64,000 nucleotides of DNA from Thermococcus alcaliphilus (GTDB lineage: Archaea > Methanobacteriota_B > Thermococci > Thermococcales > Thermococcaceae): the NCBI RefSeq assembly GCF_024054535.1, contig NZ_JAMXLV010000018.1:62001-126000 (forward strand), given 5' to 3'. Below are positions 7,473-17,712 of the stretch, one piece after another. The notes under the pieces were generated by a model. The model did not search any database and was not told the DNA's origin. It worked only from the letters and a program-made list of their open reading frames with translations. A program made the translations under genes and the position numbers. Numbering within the stretch: position 1 is the first letter of the stretch; each line of letters begins with the position of its first letter.

Positions 7473-8696
7473 ATGCGCTGGAGCGAGATTCCTAGGGAAG
7501 CCAGGACCTACATGATATACCATGCACTCATAGCGCCTGGACTCATAACTTGGACGCTCTTCCCCCTCTACCTCATGATGACGGGCTACTCCGTTCTCGA
7601 AGTCGGGGCGTTCTTCACGATAGTCAACATCGCCTCGATCCCGCTCACCTACCTCTTCGGCAGGCTCTTCAACCGCTGGGACATCAAAAAGGGCCTGATA
7701 GCGATAGACATCCTCGATGGGATAGCATACGTAATGTACGGCCTTGCCAAAGGAGCAATAGCGCCGCTGATGCTCTTCGGCGGAAAAGTGATCGACAAGC
7801 TCTCCACGCTCCTCTACCCTCTCTACCAGGCCTACGAGCAGATAATTTACCCTGAAGACAAGTATGAGGAGATATTTGCATGGCACCTCCGCCTGCCTGA
7901 GATAGCCACCTTAGTGAGCTTTCCGATAATGGGCTACCTCCTCGGGTATGTGTACAACAAGCCGGAGCACTACCGCCTGACCTTCCTCTTCTTCGGCCTT
8001 CTCTCTGTCGTGACTGTTGCCTACCTCTGGCTCTTCCTCCCGAGCGTTGGTAGGGAGGAGAGGATAAGCCCGGAAGGGTTCACATTCAGGGTTGGAGAGT
8101 TTAAACGCCTAATCGCGTTTGAGACCCTCTTAACGCTCGCGTGGGGACTTGCGCCGGAGTTCATCCTCATAAACTACATTGTCTTCGTTCTCCACAAGAC
8201 GGTCTTCGAGACAACGCTGATAACCGTTGCGAGCAGTCTGATGAGAATAGCTGGCACCTACGCCAGCGAGAGGGTTCCAAAGGAAAAGGGCTTCCATGCC
8301 ATAGCCCTTGGGATGTTCCTCAACGCCTTCTACGCATTCGTGATGGCGCTCTCTCCATCCTTCTGGCTAGTCCTGGCCGTTTACGCCGTTGGCGACTTCG
8401 GCAACGCGCTGTGGTTCCCGTTCTACCGCTCGTGGCTCTTCAAGCTCATTCCAAAGGAGAGGACAACAGAGTTCCACGCGGCGATATCGAGCTACCGGAA
8501 GGTTCTCGGACTCGTAACACCGGTCGCGGCAGGTTTCCTTGCGAGCATTCACCCAACGTTGCCCTACGGTGCAAGCCTTGTGGGCTTCATAGCGGCTGGA
8601 TTGTTACTACTTATGGATTTCGAGAAGAAAGTAAAAAACTCACGCCTCGCCCATCTGCGATGTGTAGAGCCTGTAGAAGTGGCCTTTCTTTGCTAA
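7473..8696 (+). CDS. MFS-type permease
   Basis: About 407 residues starting MRWSEIPREARTYMIY after GAGGGG. Roughly 11-12 hydrophobic segments alternate with short loops, and a FGRLFNRWDIKKGL loop after the second or third helix resembles the MFS loop 2-3 motif. Substrate unknown; drug or metabolite efflux is likely from the ABC exporter next door. The gene is markedly GC-rich (36 G+C in the 60 bases 7621-7680). Its 3' end overlaps the convergent ABC gene by 57 bases. Confidence 0.75.
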   Translation: MRWSEIPREARTYMIYHALIAPGLITWTLFPLYLMMTGYSVLEVGAFFTIVNIASIPLTYLFGRLFNRWDIKKGLIAIDILDGIAYVMYGLAKGAIAPLMLFGGKVIDKLSTLLYPLYQAYEQIIYPEDKYEEIFAWHLRLPEIATLVSFPIMGYLLGYVYNKPEHYRLTFLFFGLLSVVTVAYLWLFLPSVGREERISPEGFTFRVGEFKRLIAFETLLTLAWGLAPEFILINYIVFVLHKTVFETTLITVASSLMRIAGTYASERVPKEKGFHAIALGMFLNAFYAFVMALSPSFWLVLAVYAVGDFGNALWFPFYRSWLFKLIPKERTTEFHAAISSYRKVLGLVTPVAAGFLASIHPTLPYGASLVGFIAAGLLLLMDFEKKVKNSRLAHLRCVEPVEVAFLC

Positions 8697-10376
8697 CAGC
8701 TCCTCCGGAGAACCCTCCTCCACTATTCTTCCATCGTCAACCACCACGACCTTATCGGCGAAGCGCGTTATTCCGAGGCGGTGGGCGATTATGATGCTCG
8801 TCCTGCCCTCCATCAGCCTGAGCATGGCATCCTGCACCAGCCTCTCGGTCTTCGGGTCAACGCTTGAGAGCGCCTCGTCGAGGATAACTATGTCCGGATC
8901 CTTTAGAAGTGCTCTCGCGAGGGATATAAGCTGTCTCTCCCCAACGGAGAGGAGCTTTCCGGCCTCTCCCGCGGAGGTGTTGTAGCCCTGCGGGAGCCTC
9001 TCTATGAACTCGTGGACGCCAAGCTGCTTGCAGACCCTTATCACGTCCTCCTCGCTCGCCTCCGGGTTCGCCATAAGGATGTTCTCCATTATCGTCCCCG
9101 GGAAGAGATATGTCTCCTGCGGGACGTAGCCTATTCTCTTCCTCAGGCTCTTCCTACTGATCTCCCGCCCGTCGATTCCGTCGTAGAGCACTCTGCCGCT
9201 CGTCGGGTCGTAGAAGCGCATTATCAGGTTCGCCATCGTGGTCTTTCCGGCTCCAGTCTTTCCGACAACGGCCACCTTCGTGGCGGGAGGTATGTGGAGG
9301 TTTATCCCCTTGAGGACGGGGACGCCGTTCTCGTACTCAAACCAGACGTCCTCGAACTTAATCTCACCTTTCAGCCTTTCCACTTCTCTTCCAGAGTAGT
9401 CCTCAACGTTCTCGTCATCCAGAACCTCGTATATCCTCTCAAGCGCGGCCAAAGCCGACTGCAGGCTGTCGTAGAGGCCTATGACCTCGTTTATCGGCCC
9501 GCGGAAGCGCTGGGCGTACTGGATGAATGCAACGACGACACCCACGCTAACTGCGCCCTGGTAGGCTAAATATCCCCCGTAGGCTATGACGACTATGACC
9601 GAGAGCAGGCTGGTTATGTTCATGAGAGGCCAGAAGAGGCCCATATACACGGCCACCCTCAAGTAGGCCTTTATGGTCTCCCTTGAGACCTTCGAGAACT
9701 CCCTCTCTACATCGCTCTCCCTTCCAAAGGCCCTTATGGTCTCCACACCAGCGACGCTCTCCTCCACGACGCTCGAAATCCTCGCTATCTTCTGCCTCGT
9801 CTCCCTGTATGCCCTCCTCATCTTCCCGCCGAAGTAGTAAGCGACGATGGCCATCAGCGGGACGCTCGTGAGGGTCACAAGCGTCAGCTTCACGTCGAGA
9901 AGGAGCATGGCGATTATTATGCCTATGAGGCTGAGCAAACTTCCCAGGCTGCCGAGAAGGCCCGAGACGAGGACGTCGTTCACTATTCCGGTATCGTTCA
10001 CTATCCTCGAAACGAGGTCTCCGGTCGATTTGTCCTTGAAGAAGTCCAGACTTGAGCGGAGAACCTTCTCGTGGAGCCTCGCCCTCAGGTCTCGGAGGAC
10101 TTTCTGGCCAAAGATCTCGATGTAGAACATCTGGAGCGTGGCGAAGAACCACTGGGCCACGAGGGAGGCAAGGTAGAGCAGAGCCACAATCAGAAAGCCC
10201 GAATAATTGCCAGCTAGGATGTAGCGGTCTATCGCTATCCTCAGGATGTACGGGGGAGCGAGCGTGGCCAGGGCGGAGCCCACTATGCTCGCAACGACTA
10301 TCGCGAGGGTCCGTTTATGGGACAGGGCCTCTCCTATGAACCTTCTAAGGAGCGCGAGGGACGAGTCACTGGCCAT
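8640..10376 (-). CDS. ABC exporter half-transporter, catalytic subunit
   Basis: 578 residues starting MASDSSLALLRRF after a GGTGG site. Six transmembrane helices lie in residues ~20-310, then a nucleotide-binding domain: Walker A VGKTGAGKTT (~370), a degenerate signature LSVGERQ (~475), Walker B VILDEA with the catalytic Glu (~497), and H-loop IIAHRLG (~530). It overlaps the upstream half-transporter gene by 11 bases and should form a heterodimer with it. GC-rich. Confidence 0.9.
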   Translation of the reverse strand: MASDSSLALLRRFIGEALSHKRTLAIVVASIVGSALATLAPPYILRIAIDRYILAGNYSGFLIVALLYLASLVAQWFFATLQMFYIEIFGQKVLRDLRARLHEKVLRSSLDFFKDKSTGDLVSRIVNDTGIVNDVLVSGLLGSLGSLLSLIGIIIAMLLLDVKLTLVTLTSVPLMAIVAYYFGGKMRRAYRETRQKIARISSVVEESVAGVETIRAFGRESDVEREFSKVSRETIKAYLRVAVYMGLFWPLMNITSLLSVIVVIAYGGYLAYQGAVSVGVVVAFIQYAQRFRGPINEVIGLYDSLQSALAALERIYEVLDDENVEDYSGREVERLKGEIKFEDVWFEYENGVPVLKGINLHIPPATKVAVVGKTGAGKTTMANLIMRFYDPTSGRVLYDGIDGREISRKSLRKRIGYVPQETYLFPGTIMENILMANPEASEEDVIRVCKQLGVHEFIERLPQGYNTSAGEAGKLLSVGERQLISLARALLKDPDIVILDEALSSVDPKTERLVQDAMLRLMEGRTSIIIAHRLGITRFADKVVVVDDGRIVEEGSPEELLAKKGHFYRLYTSQMGEA

Positions 10377-12105
10377 TCCACCCACCCCTGCCAAGCATCT
10401 CGCTGAAGAGGCCTCCTTTCCCTGCCAGCTCCTCAGGCTTCCCGTCCTCAACGATCCTGCCATCGACCATAACTATGACCCTGTCCACGAGCCTCGCCAT
10501 TGAAAGGCGCTGGGAGACGATAACGGCGGTTTTGCCTTCGAGGATGTCCCTAAGGTCTTCGATCAGGCTCTCCTCGGTCTTTGCGTCGAGGTTCGAGACC
10601 GGGTCGTCGAGGAGGATTATCTTGGGCTCGAGGAGAAGGGCCCTCGCCAGGGCTATCCTCTGCCTCTGGCCGCCGGAGAGTGTTACGCCCTTCTCGCCGA
10701 CAACGGTGTCGTAGCCATCGGGAAGCGAGGAGATGAAGTCGTGGATTTTCGCTATCTTGGCAGCTCTGATGATCTCCTCAAGGCTCGCGTCGGGCTTCGC
10801 TAAGGCTATGTTCTCCCTTATGCTCCTGTTGAAGATGAAGGGCTCCTGGGGGACATAGGCGACTGTTTTCCGCAGGCAGGCCGTCTTTATCTTCCTCACG
10901 TCCACGCCGTCAATGAGGACTTCCCCCTTTTTCGGCTCGTAGAAGCGCGCTATGAGCTTTAACAGGGTGCTCTTCCCACTTCCGGGCGGCCCGGTTATGA
11001 GGACTTTCTCGCCCGGCCTTATTTTCAGGTTCAGTCCCTTTAGCACGGTCTTTCCAGTGTGGTATGTGAGCCATACATTCTTGAACTCGATCTCCCCGCG
11101 TGGGTTGGTGAGCTCGACGGCATCAGGCGGGTCAACCTCGGCCGGAGCGGAGTCGATAACCTCAAAGAGCCTTGAGGCAGCGGCAAGACTCCTCTGGATG
11201 TCGCCTATGGTGAAGCCGAGAGCTCTAAGGGGCCACGTCATGGTTAGCATGTACGTTAGAAAGGCGGTGAGTTCTCCAACGGTAAGGTTCTGGCCCATTA
11301 TCGCCCTTCCGCCGTAGTAGAGCATGACGCTCATCGCTATCCCCATCACGAGGAATGGCGCATTTCCGTAGAGGGCGGTTATCTTGGTGGCTTGGACGTT
11401 GAGCGTGTATAATTCCTCGTTCTCCTCCTGGAACTTCCCCTGGATTTCTTCCTCTACGGAGAGGGCCTTTATCGTCTTAACTCCTGCTATGCTGCCCGTC
11501 GAGACCGAGGCTATAACTCCCGTCTGGTGCCTCACCTCGTCGTATATGGGCCTCACTTTCTTCGCGTAGGTTGTGTTCAAAGCTACCACGAGGGCTATCG
11601 TGAGGAGAGCGACACCGGTGAGGGCCCTGTTCATGCGGGCCATGTAGTAGAGCGAGACAATGATGAGGAAGACGGAATAGACGAACATCCTTACACGGAA
11701 CGATAAAAAGCGCGTTATCCTCTCGGTGTCGTTGGTTATCCTGCTTATGAGCTGGCCGGAATAGGTCTTGTCAAAAAACTCCATCCTGTGCCGCTGGATT
11801 GCCCTGAAAGCGTCCATACGGAGATGATAGACGGCGTGCTGGGCCGCCTTAACCAAAAGGTACCTCCCGCTGAAGCTGAAGGCCCCGTTGAGGATAGCAA
11901 CGAGAAGCACGAGGAGAGCGTACCTGATAGCAACCCGATACTCGCCGGTGATTACACCCTGGTCTATGGCCTCCCTTATGAGGACAGGAATCACGCCGTT
12001 AGTGTAGGACATAAGGAGGACTATGGATAAGCCGCCTACGAAGTGGAATTTGTGGTCTCTGAGGTAGCTCAGGAGTCTTTTGAGTTGCCGCACTGAGTCG
12101 CTCAT
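10366..12105 (-). CDS. ABC exporter half-transporter, degenerate-site subunit
   Basis: 579 residues with an N-terminal six-helix transmembrane domain and an ATPase domain. Walker A ITGPPGSGKST (~370) and a canonical signature LSGGQRQRI (~475) are present. The Walker B end is ILLDDP, with Asp in place of the catalytic Glu, and the H-loop reads VSQRLS, with Gln in place of His. This pattern is that of the degenerate partner in heterodimeric exporters such as TM287/288. First gene of the two-gene ABC operon; GC-rich. Confidence 0.9.
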   Translation of the reverse strand: MSDSVRQLKRLLSYLRDHKFHFVGGLSIVLLMSYTNGVIPVLIREAIDQGVITGEYRVAIRYALLVLLVAILNGAFSFSGRYLLVKAAQHAVYHLRMDAFRAIQRHRMEFFDKTYSGQLISRITNDTERITRFLSFRVRMFVYSVFLIIVSLYYMARMNRALTGVALLTIALVVALNTTYAKKVRPIYDEVRHQTGVIASVSTGSIAGVKTIKALSVEEEIQGKFQEENEELYTLNVQATKITALYGNAPFLVMGIAMSVMLYYGGRAIMGQNLTVGELTAFLTYMLTMTWPLRALGFTIGDIQRSLAAASRLFEVIDSAPAEVDPPDAVELTNPRGEIEFKNVWLTYHTGKTVLKGLNLKIRPGEKVLITGPPGSGKSTLLKLIARFYEPKKGEVLIDGVDVRKIKTACLRKTVAYVPQEPFIFNRSIRENIALAKPDASLEEIIRAAKIAKIHDFISSLPDGYDTVVGEKGVTLSGGQRQRIALARALLLEPKIILLDDPVSNLDAKTEESLIEDLRDILEGKTAVIVSQRLSMARLVDRVIVMVDGRIVEDGKPEELAGKGGLFSEMLGRGGWNGQ

Positions 12106-12169
12106 GGTGGAAAGATTGAGTCCGCTACTATAAATATTTGTCGGTTAAGATGTCCATCTGATAAAGCTT

Positions 12170-12637
12170 TCAACATGCCCAGGGCTTGACCATCAGTGCC
12201 GATGTTGTTACAAACCATGTAAAAACCACCAGAGCGAGCTCGTCAATGCGTTTTTCATAATAGTCCCGCTGGAGGAGGTACAAAAGACCAGTTGCAAGGA
12301 AGAGGAAGATGAGCATCATCACAAAGCCTTCACCATATAGTTTTTTGCAGATGCCAACTGGAAGTAAAAGTAACCCAAAGAGAAGATGGCTTCCCGCATG
12401 TTCCTTCAAACCATAGCGCCTAAGGATGAAATAACCGAGAATGAGAGGTATTATTAAGAACCCAACTGCAAGGATCCAAGTGGATGTTACACAGTAAAAC
12501 GCGACACAGGGATCCTGTCCAACTCTTCGAGTAGTCATGTAGAGACTGACAACTTTCCAGTTGCCGATTCCAAAGTAGGTTTCGACGAAAAAGACAAAGA
12601 GGGAATATGCCACCATAAGAGCTGGCTTTCCCCTCAT
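12170..12637 (-). CDS. Four-helix membrane protein, unknown
   Basis: 155 residues with about four hydrophobic segments (residues ~8-24, ~52-72, ~82-115 and ~135-150). There is no motif I recognise. It starts 11 bases after the NadM stop and is the last gene of the SAM-hydrolase/NadM operon. Normal AT-rich composition shows it lies outside the GC-rich block. Confidence 0.6.
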   Translation of the reverse strand: MRGKPALMVAYSLFVFFVETYFGIGNWKVVSLYMTTRRVGQDPCVAFYCVTSTWILAVGFLIIPLILGYFILRRYGLKEHAGSHLLFGLLLLPVGICKKLYGEGFVMMLIFLFLATGLLYLLQRDYYEKRIDELALVVFTWFVTTSALMVKPWAC

Positions 12638-12647
12638 TTACTTCGCC

Positions 12648-13208
12648 TCAAAACTCCGGAATCCTTATAGGTGCCTGGAGTTCTTTTTCATTCTTTTCAA
12701 GATCCGTTGCGAGCATTCTTATCCTCTCAACCCCTTTGATCTCTTTGATATATTCCGCCACGCTCTTTGGTACCAGATCCTCCCATGGTTCGCCTTCAAT
12801 CATTCTTCTCCTTATTTCTGTAGCAGAGAGTATATCCTTCCTGAACATTGGCTGAACTACTACTTTATAACCCCTCTCTCTAAAAAGCTGTGCGACAAGG
12901 GAATTACCGGTAAAGACTACGTCAAACTTCGGCACCATTGCTTCTACATACGGAGCCCAAATAGAGTTGAAGTTTATATCTGGCAAAGCAACGAGGAAAT
13001 ATTTTCCTCTCGGAATTCCTTTTTCATCTAAAGCCCTTATAAGCATCTCCATTCTTTCGCTTGTTGTAAATGGGTTTTTCAAAGTATGGCTAACCTGAGC
13101 ACTTCCAATACCAATTATAACCTCATCAACCTGCTCAAAAACGTATTCGAGGGCTTTCAAATGTCCATTATGTACTGGCTGGAATCTACCAACGAAAAGA
13201 CCCCTCAT
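12648..13208 (-). CDS. nadM: Nicotinamide-nucleotide adenylyltransferase
   Basis: 186 residues. FVGRFQPVHNGHLKAL at the N-terminus carries the HxGH nucleotidyltransferase motif and LSATEIRRRM is the second ATP-binding motif of the archaeal NadM family. The enzyme joins NMN and ATP to form NAD. The ATG follows a GGAGGGATAG site that overlaps the end of the upstream gene. Length matches Pyrococcus and Methanocaldococcus NadM. Confidence 0.93.
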   Translation of the reverse strand: MRGLFVGRFQPVHNGHLKALEYVFEQVDEVIIGIGSAQVSHTLKNPFTTSERMEMLIRALDEKGIPRGKYFLVALPDINFNSIWAPYVEAMVPKFDVVFTGNSLVAQLFRERGYKVVVQPMFRKDILSATEIRRRMIEGEPWEDLVPKSVAEYIKEIKGVERIRMLATDLEKNEKELQAPIRIPEF

Positions 13209-13211
13209 TAT

Positions 13212-13997
<786 letters not shown>

Positions 13998-14043
13998 CTA
14001 AAAATTATTAAGGTTTATCTTTAAAAGAACTTTGGGGGAAAGC

Positions 14044-15654
14044 ATGAGGTATTTAAAATTTATTCCAATCGTGCTCATTCTTCTGATTTTCTCTTCTGGA
14101 TGCTTAGTTAAGGAACCGGCAAAAGTTGAGATTAATACAGACAAAAGCGCCGTTAAGGAGGGGGATATTTTTCATATAATAGTTAAGGTCAACAACACTG
14201 GAAAAGTCGCGATAACTGGGGTTAACCTGTATCTTAACAACCCGGACTTTAGGGTACTTCAAGCTCCTTCTTTGCAGGCACCTCTCAAAGTAGGTGAGAC
14301 CACAGAGCTTATATGGATAGTCCAGGCTCCTTCAAATCCCGGTAGATATATACTCAAAGCATCCGTAGAGATAGTGGATGAACTTCAGAGAACATGGGGT
14401 GGATTCTATAAAGAATTGATAATAAACGTCGTGGAAAAAGAAAGCGAGATACCTTTATTTGGGGTGTTGAGTGCAAGCGTTGCTTCTCCAGAGAAAGTTG
14501 AAGGGGGTAGTGAATTTAGAGTTGAGATAACACTAAAAAATACGGGCAACGCTCCCATAACACTTAGGGGAATCTCACTGAATCTATTAGATGGCATGGA
14601 AATTGTCAGAGAGCCAGAGGTTCCAGCAAATATTCTTCCTGGGGAAGAACATGGGCTGATTTATGTAATCAAAGCCCCCTACATGCCAGAAGAGGGATAT
14701 ATAACTATCTCCGTAATCTACTCTGAAAATGGAGAGGAGAAAAGGGAGCTTAAAAACAGATTCATCAAAACTCTTTGGAGACCGTGGAACTATGATGACG
14801 ACACTTTAAGACTCGCATATAGTGAGGAGTACTACTGGATAGAGCTACCTTACCTCGTTGATGGATTTTGGAAAGAAAAATTCAATTCTACATCTAAGAT
14901 AAACCGAGAACTATTAAAGAATGAATCACTTTCACTTGTGAAAAACGCTACCTCAGAGATTGAAGCTGCGAAGGCAGTTTATGATATGATTAAAAGCAGA
15001 TACACCTTTGGGGACATCACAACGACCACAAACCCCTCTAATATACTTCCCCAGAATAAGATAAGCTACGAAGAGGGCACACTTCTTTTTACAGGGATTT
15101 TAAGATCTTTGAATATTCCGGCTAGGGTTGTAACACTCTATAACGGGGAAGACTGCACGGAGAATGCAATTTCAGAGTTTTATTCAGCGGGGATATGGTA
15201 TGTTGTAGACTTCAAGAGAGAATTCTTTGGCTCGAGAGAAGAATACATAGCAACCCCATATTTCCCCAAAATCTATCAGATGGTAACAAATGGGATATAC
15301 AATCTTGTAGCTCAAGCACCGGAAGAAGAAAAAAAGCACGAGCACGTGGATGTAAGCCCCGAGTACTTGGCCAATATAGAGGACTCCTTAAAGAAGGTCG
15401 TCTCTGAAAGACTTAACCCTACAGTAAAGCCAAAATTATCAGTGGTGCTGATCAACATGAATCAAAACGAGCGTATATTCACCCTTTTCTTATTTGCTTC
15501 TGCCCCTGAAAGAGAACTAAACCTTGTCTTTCAGAAGGCTGATCCGAAGAATCTTGCAAAAAACGTTGATGCACTATACAAATTTTATAAAGACAAGCCA
15601 TGGCCAGAAAACTTTAGAGAGTACTGGGATATCCTGATGGAGGTGTACAAATGA
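14044..15654 (+). CDS. Lipoprotein with CARDB-like repeats and transglutaminase-like domain
   Basis: About 536 residues. [20 protein letters not shown] is a lipoprotein signal with the lipobox cysteine at about residue 20. Two beta-sandwich repeats (residues ~25-120 and ~140-245) resemble CARDB/DUF11 domains. A later region (~310-400) has the transglutaminase-like order [24 protein letters not shown], though Glu replaces the usual catalytic Cys context. A cell-surface binding or scaffolding role is likely. It overlaps trm56 by 4 bases. Confidence 0.7.
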   Translation: MRYLKFIPIVLILLIFSSGCLVKEPAKVEINTDKSAVKEGDIFHIIVKVNNTGKVAITGVNLYLNNPDFRVLQAPSLQAPLKVGETTELIWIVQAPSNPGRYILKASVEIVDELQRTWGGFYKELIINVVEKESEIPLFGVLSASVASPEKVEGGSEFRVEITLKNTGNAPITLRGISLNLLDGMEIVREPEVPANILPGEEHGLIYVIKAPYMPEEGYITISVIYSENGEEKRELKNRFIKTLWRPWNYDDDTLRLAYSEEYYWIELPYLVDGFWKEKFNSTSKINRELLKNESLSLVKNATSEIEAAKAVYDMIKSRYTFGDITTTTNPSNILPQNKISYEEGTLLFTGILRSLNIPARVVTLYNGEDCTENAISEFYSAGIWYVVDFKREFFGSREEYIATPYFPKIYQMVTNGIYNLVAQAPEEEKKHEHVDVSPEYLANIEDSLKKVVSERLNPTVKPKLSVVLINMNQNERIFTLFLFASAPERELNLVFQKADPKNLAKNVDALYKFYKDKPWPENFREYWDILMEVYK

Positions 15655-16193
15655 TAGTAGTGCTTAGATTAGGACACAGGCCGGAAAGGGACAAAAGAAT
15701 AACAACCCATGTAGCCCTAACTGCGAGGGCTTTTGGAGCGGATAAAATCATAATAGCAGCCGAAAAGGATGAGCATGTGTATGAGAGCGTTACAGACGTT
15801 GTAAAACGCTGGGGAGGGCCGTTTGAGATTGAATTCAACCCACACTGGAGGCAGATTTTGAGAGAGTGGAAAGGAAAGATAGTTCATTTAACTATGTATG
15901 GAATACACATTGATGAAGCTATCCCAAAGATAAGGGAAGTGGCAAAGAAGGAGGACATCTTGATTGTTGTTGGTGCTGAGAAAGTCCCGAGGGAAGTTTA
16001 TGAGATTGCCCACTACAACGTGGCTGTTGGGAATCAGCCCCACAGCGAAGTTGCAGCATTGGCGGTGTTTCTCGATAGACTTCTTGAGGGAAAAGGACTT
16101 AAAAAAGAATTCAAAAATGCAAAGGTTAAGATAATCCCGCAAGAAAAAGGGAAGAAGGTAATATCTCTGGAGGAGCAGGGAGATGTTGAATAG
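15651..16193 (+). CDS. trm56: tRNA (cytidine(56)-2'-O)-methyltransferase
   Basis: 180 residues. [20 protein letters not shown] is the signature N-terminus of archaeal Trm56, a SPOUT-class enzyme, and the knot region [32 protein letters not shown] binds SAM. It methylates the ribose of C56 in the T-loop of tRNAs. It sits between a lipoprotein and a lipid synthase gene with short overlaps on both sides (4 and 11 bases). Confidence 0.92.
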   Translation: MIVVLRLGHRPERDKRITTHVALTARAFGADKIIIAAEKDEHVYESVTDVVKRWGGPFEIEFNPHWRQILREWKGKIVHLTMYGIHIDEAIPKIREVAKKEDILIVVGAEKVPREVYEIAHYNVAVGNQPHSEVAALAVFLDRLLEGKGLKKEFKNAKVKIIPQEKGKKVISLEEQGDVE

Positions 16194-16743
16194 ATACCGC
16201 TCAAACGTTAAGGGATACTTAGAGGCCATAGTAAAGCCTTTAGCTAAAATAGGAATTACCCCCAACCAGCTTACATTTGTTGGACTGTTGATATCTCTTT
16301 TGGGGGCGTATTTCTTTGCCCAAGGCTCTCAGAGGATTGCCGCATTAGTACTGCTCTTTGGATCACTTGTAGATGCCCTTGACGGAACTTTGGCACGGCT
16401 TACAGAAAAAACTTCACGGTTTGGAGCATTTTTGGACTCAGCCTTCGATAGAATAAGCGATGGGGCAGTGCTGTTTGGAATCGCATATGGAGGGTTGGTA
16501 AAATGGGAGATTGCAGTTATTGCGCTCATAGGTTCATATTTGGTTAGTTACGAGAGATGCAGGGCGGAACTTGCTGGAAGCGGTACTCTCGCGATTGGAA
16601 TAGCTGAGAGGGCAGAGAGGCTCCTCATAATAATTGTGACAGCCCTTTTCAACAGGGTCGATATTGGTGTTTATGCCGTTGCAGTTTTAGCATGGATAAC
16701 GGCATTCCAAAGATTGTGGGAAGCAAAGAAAAGATTAAGTTGA
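16183..16743 (+). CDS. CDP-alcohol phosphatidyltransferase (archaetidylinositol phosphate synthase type)
   Basis: 186 residues. The family motif D-x2-DG-x2-AR-x8-G-x3-D-x3-D is complete: [18 protein letters not shown] followed by AFLDSAFD. About five membrane segments follow. In Thermococcales this gene length and type corresponds to archaetidylinositol phosphate synthase, which joins CDP-archaeol and inositol phosphate. It overlaps trm56 by 11 bases. Confidence 0.85.
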   Translation: MLNRYRSNVKGYLEAIVKPLAKIGITPNQLTFVGLLISLLGAYFFAQGSQRIAALVLLFGSLVDALDGTLARLTEKTSRFGAFLDSAFDRISDGAVLFGIAYGGLVKWEIAVIALIGSYLVSYERCRAELAGSGTLAIGIAERAERLLIIIVTALFNRVDIGVYAVAVLAWITAFQRLWEAKKRLS

Positions 16744-16755
16744 GATGAAAAGCTA

Positions 16756-16817
16756 AAACGGGATGATGAAAATTTCGCTAGCGGAGCTGTGAAGATCCCT
16801 GCCGTTACTGACCGTTT
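16756..16817 (+). ncRNA. Box C/D sRNA
   Basis: C box ATGATGA (16763-16769), 12-base guide, D' CGGA (16782-16785), 3-base spacer, C' GTGAAGA (16789-16795), 12-base guide, D box CTGA (16808-16811). The ends AAACGG and CCGTTT pair perfectly. The 12/12 spacing is the hallmark of archaeal C/D RNPs, which guide 2'-O-methylation. The D' guide AAATTTCGCTAG is complementary to a TAGCGAAATT stretch that I recall near helix 71 of 23S rRNA. It overlaps the last codons of the convergent HAD gene. Confidence 0.78.
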
Positions 16818-17515
16818 AGCTCTTCAATTATTACCACTATCTCTCTAAGGTCGCTTATAACAAATTCACACTCTTTCCACAGCTCTTTTTTGTTTCCCTT
16901 CTTATCCAGCAGAACACTGACCATGTCAACCTGCCTAGCGCCTACACAATCTTTAAGAGGATTATCACCAACGTATATTGCCTCTTCTCCTTTAACATTT
17001 GCCTTTTCCAGAGCTAACTCAAATATCCGTGGGTGGGGTTTGTAAAAACCTGCCTCCTCACTTGTTGTTATGCTGTCAAAGAGTTCTAGAATACCCAAGG
17101 CTTCTAGTTGGGCTTTGAGATAGTCATTGTCAGAATCCGTGATGAGTCCTACATGATATCCATTGGCTCTTAAGGTTTTTAGAGTTTCGAGGGCTTCATC
17201 GTAGAGTTTCCCATACTTTTGATGCATTTTAAGGTGAATTTCCCAGAACTTGGGAGGGACTTCAAAATTGTATTTCTTAGCAAGCTCCTGCATAATTTCT
17301 TCCTCAAGCAACCTAATTGGTTTGTAGGGCTTCCCTGCAAATTTCTTAAATCTTTCACTTGTAAGAGCTTCGTATTCTTTCCATATCTCCACTGGATCAA
17401 CGTTCTCCGCTTTAACCCCTCTCAAAACTTCTTTTATTATGTTCTGGTGGGTAATGTCTTCATGTTCCTTGCTGAGCAGCGTACCAACGAAATCAAAAAA
17501 CACCGCCTTTATCAT
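16805..17515 (-). CDS. HAD-superfamily hydrolase with altered motif I
   Basis: 236 residues. Motif I is FFDFVGTLL with the nucleophile Asp8 but Val at +2 where phosphatases carry Asp. Motif II ITDSDND, motif III Lys in YKPHPRIFE and motif IV YVGDNPLKD are intact, with an alpha-helical cap at ~20-95. The Val at +2 suggests dehalogenase- or phosphonatase-like chemistry, or weak phosphatase activity. The last bases are shared with the C/D sRNA on the other strand. Confidence 0.8.
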   Translation of the reverse strand: MIKAVFFDFVGTLLSKEHEDITHQNIIKEVLRGVKAENVDPVEIWKEYEALTSERFKKFAGKPYKPIRLLEEEIMQELAKKYNFEVPPKFWEIHLKMHQKYGKLYDEALETLKTLRANGYHVGLITDSDNDYLKAQLEALGILELFDSITTSEEAGFYKPHPRIFELALEKANVKGEEAIYVGDNPLKDCVGARQVDMVSVLLDKKGNKKELWKECEFVISDLREIVVIIEELNGQ

Positions 17516-17712
17516 TACTTATCACCAATACAAAAATTGTCTCTCGTCTTAAAAATCCTTTATTGTGAAGGGATTAAATATCTAACAAGCGTGAAATATA
17601 GTTGGATAAAAGACAACTAAATGAAAATACTTTTGCCTGATTTTGCCATTTAAACGTAAAATCTTGGAAAATGTATTTATAGAGCAAGAGAATATAATCG
17701 AAGGGGGTGATT

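Larger units (their letters stand above)
7473..12105. other. GC-rich block, probably horizontally acquired
   Basis: The MFS gene and both ABC genes use G/C-ending codons throughout (CTC, AAC, GCC, GAG), unlike the AT-rich genes on both sides. Composition changes sharply near 7450 and near 12110. No integrase, tRNA junction or flanking repeat is visible. The block looks like a cargo segment from a higher-GC relative, perhaps another Thermococcus, inserted by homologous or illegitimate recombination. Confidence 0.65.

Noticed and set aside
7458-7886. Long minus-strand open frame inside the MFS gene
   Set aside because: It is a by-product of GC-rich codon usage in the plus-strand permease; no ribosome site, and its sequence has no protein-like hydrophobic pattern.
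8141-8794. 217-codon plus-strand frame overlapping the MFS and ABC genes
   Set aside because: It lies out of frame over the well-supported MFS gene and reads as low-complexity Arg/Pro/Ser-rich sequence; a shadow of GC-rich codons.
9547-10152. 201-codon minus-strand frame within the ABC gene
   Set aside because: Arg/Asp/Pro-rich translation from the wrong frame of the ABC exporter; no start site or family resemblance.
17620-17660. Possible C/D sRNA in the gap before the 17713 gene
   Set aside because: ATGAAAA and CTGA are spaced suitably, but there is no second C'/D pair and no terminal stem.
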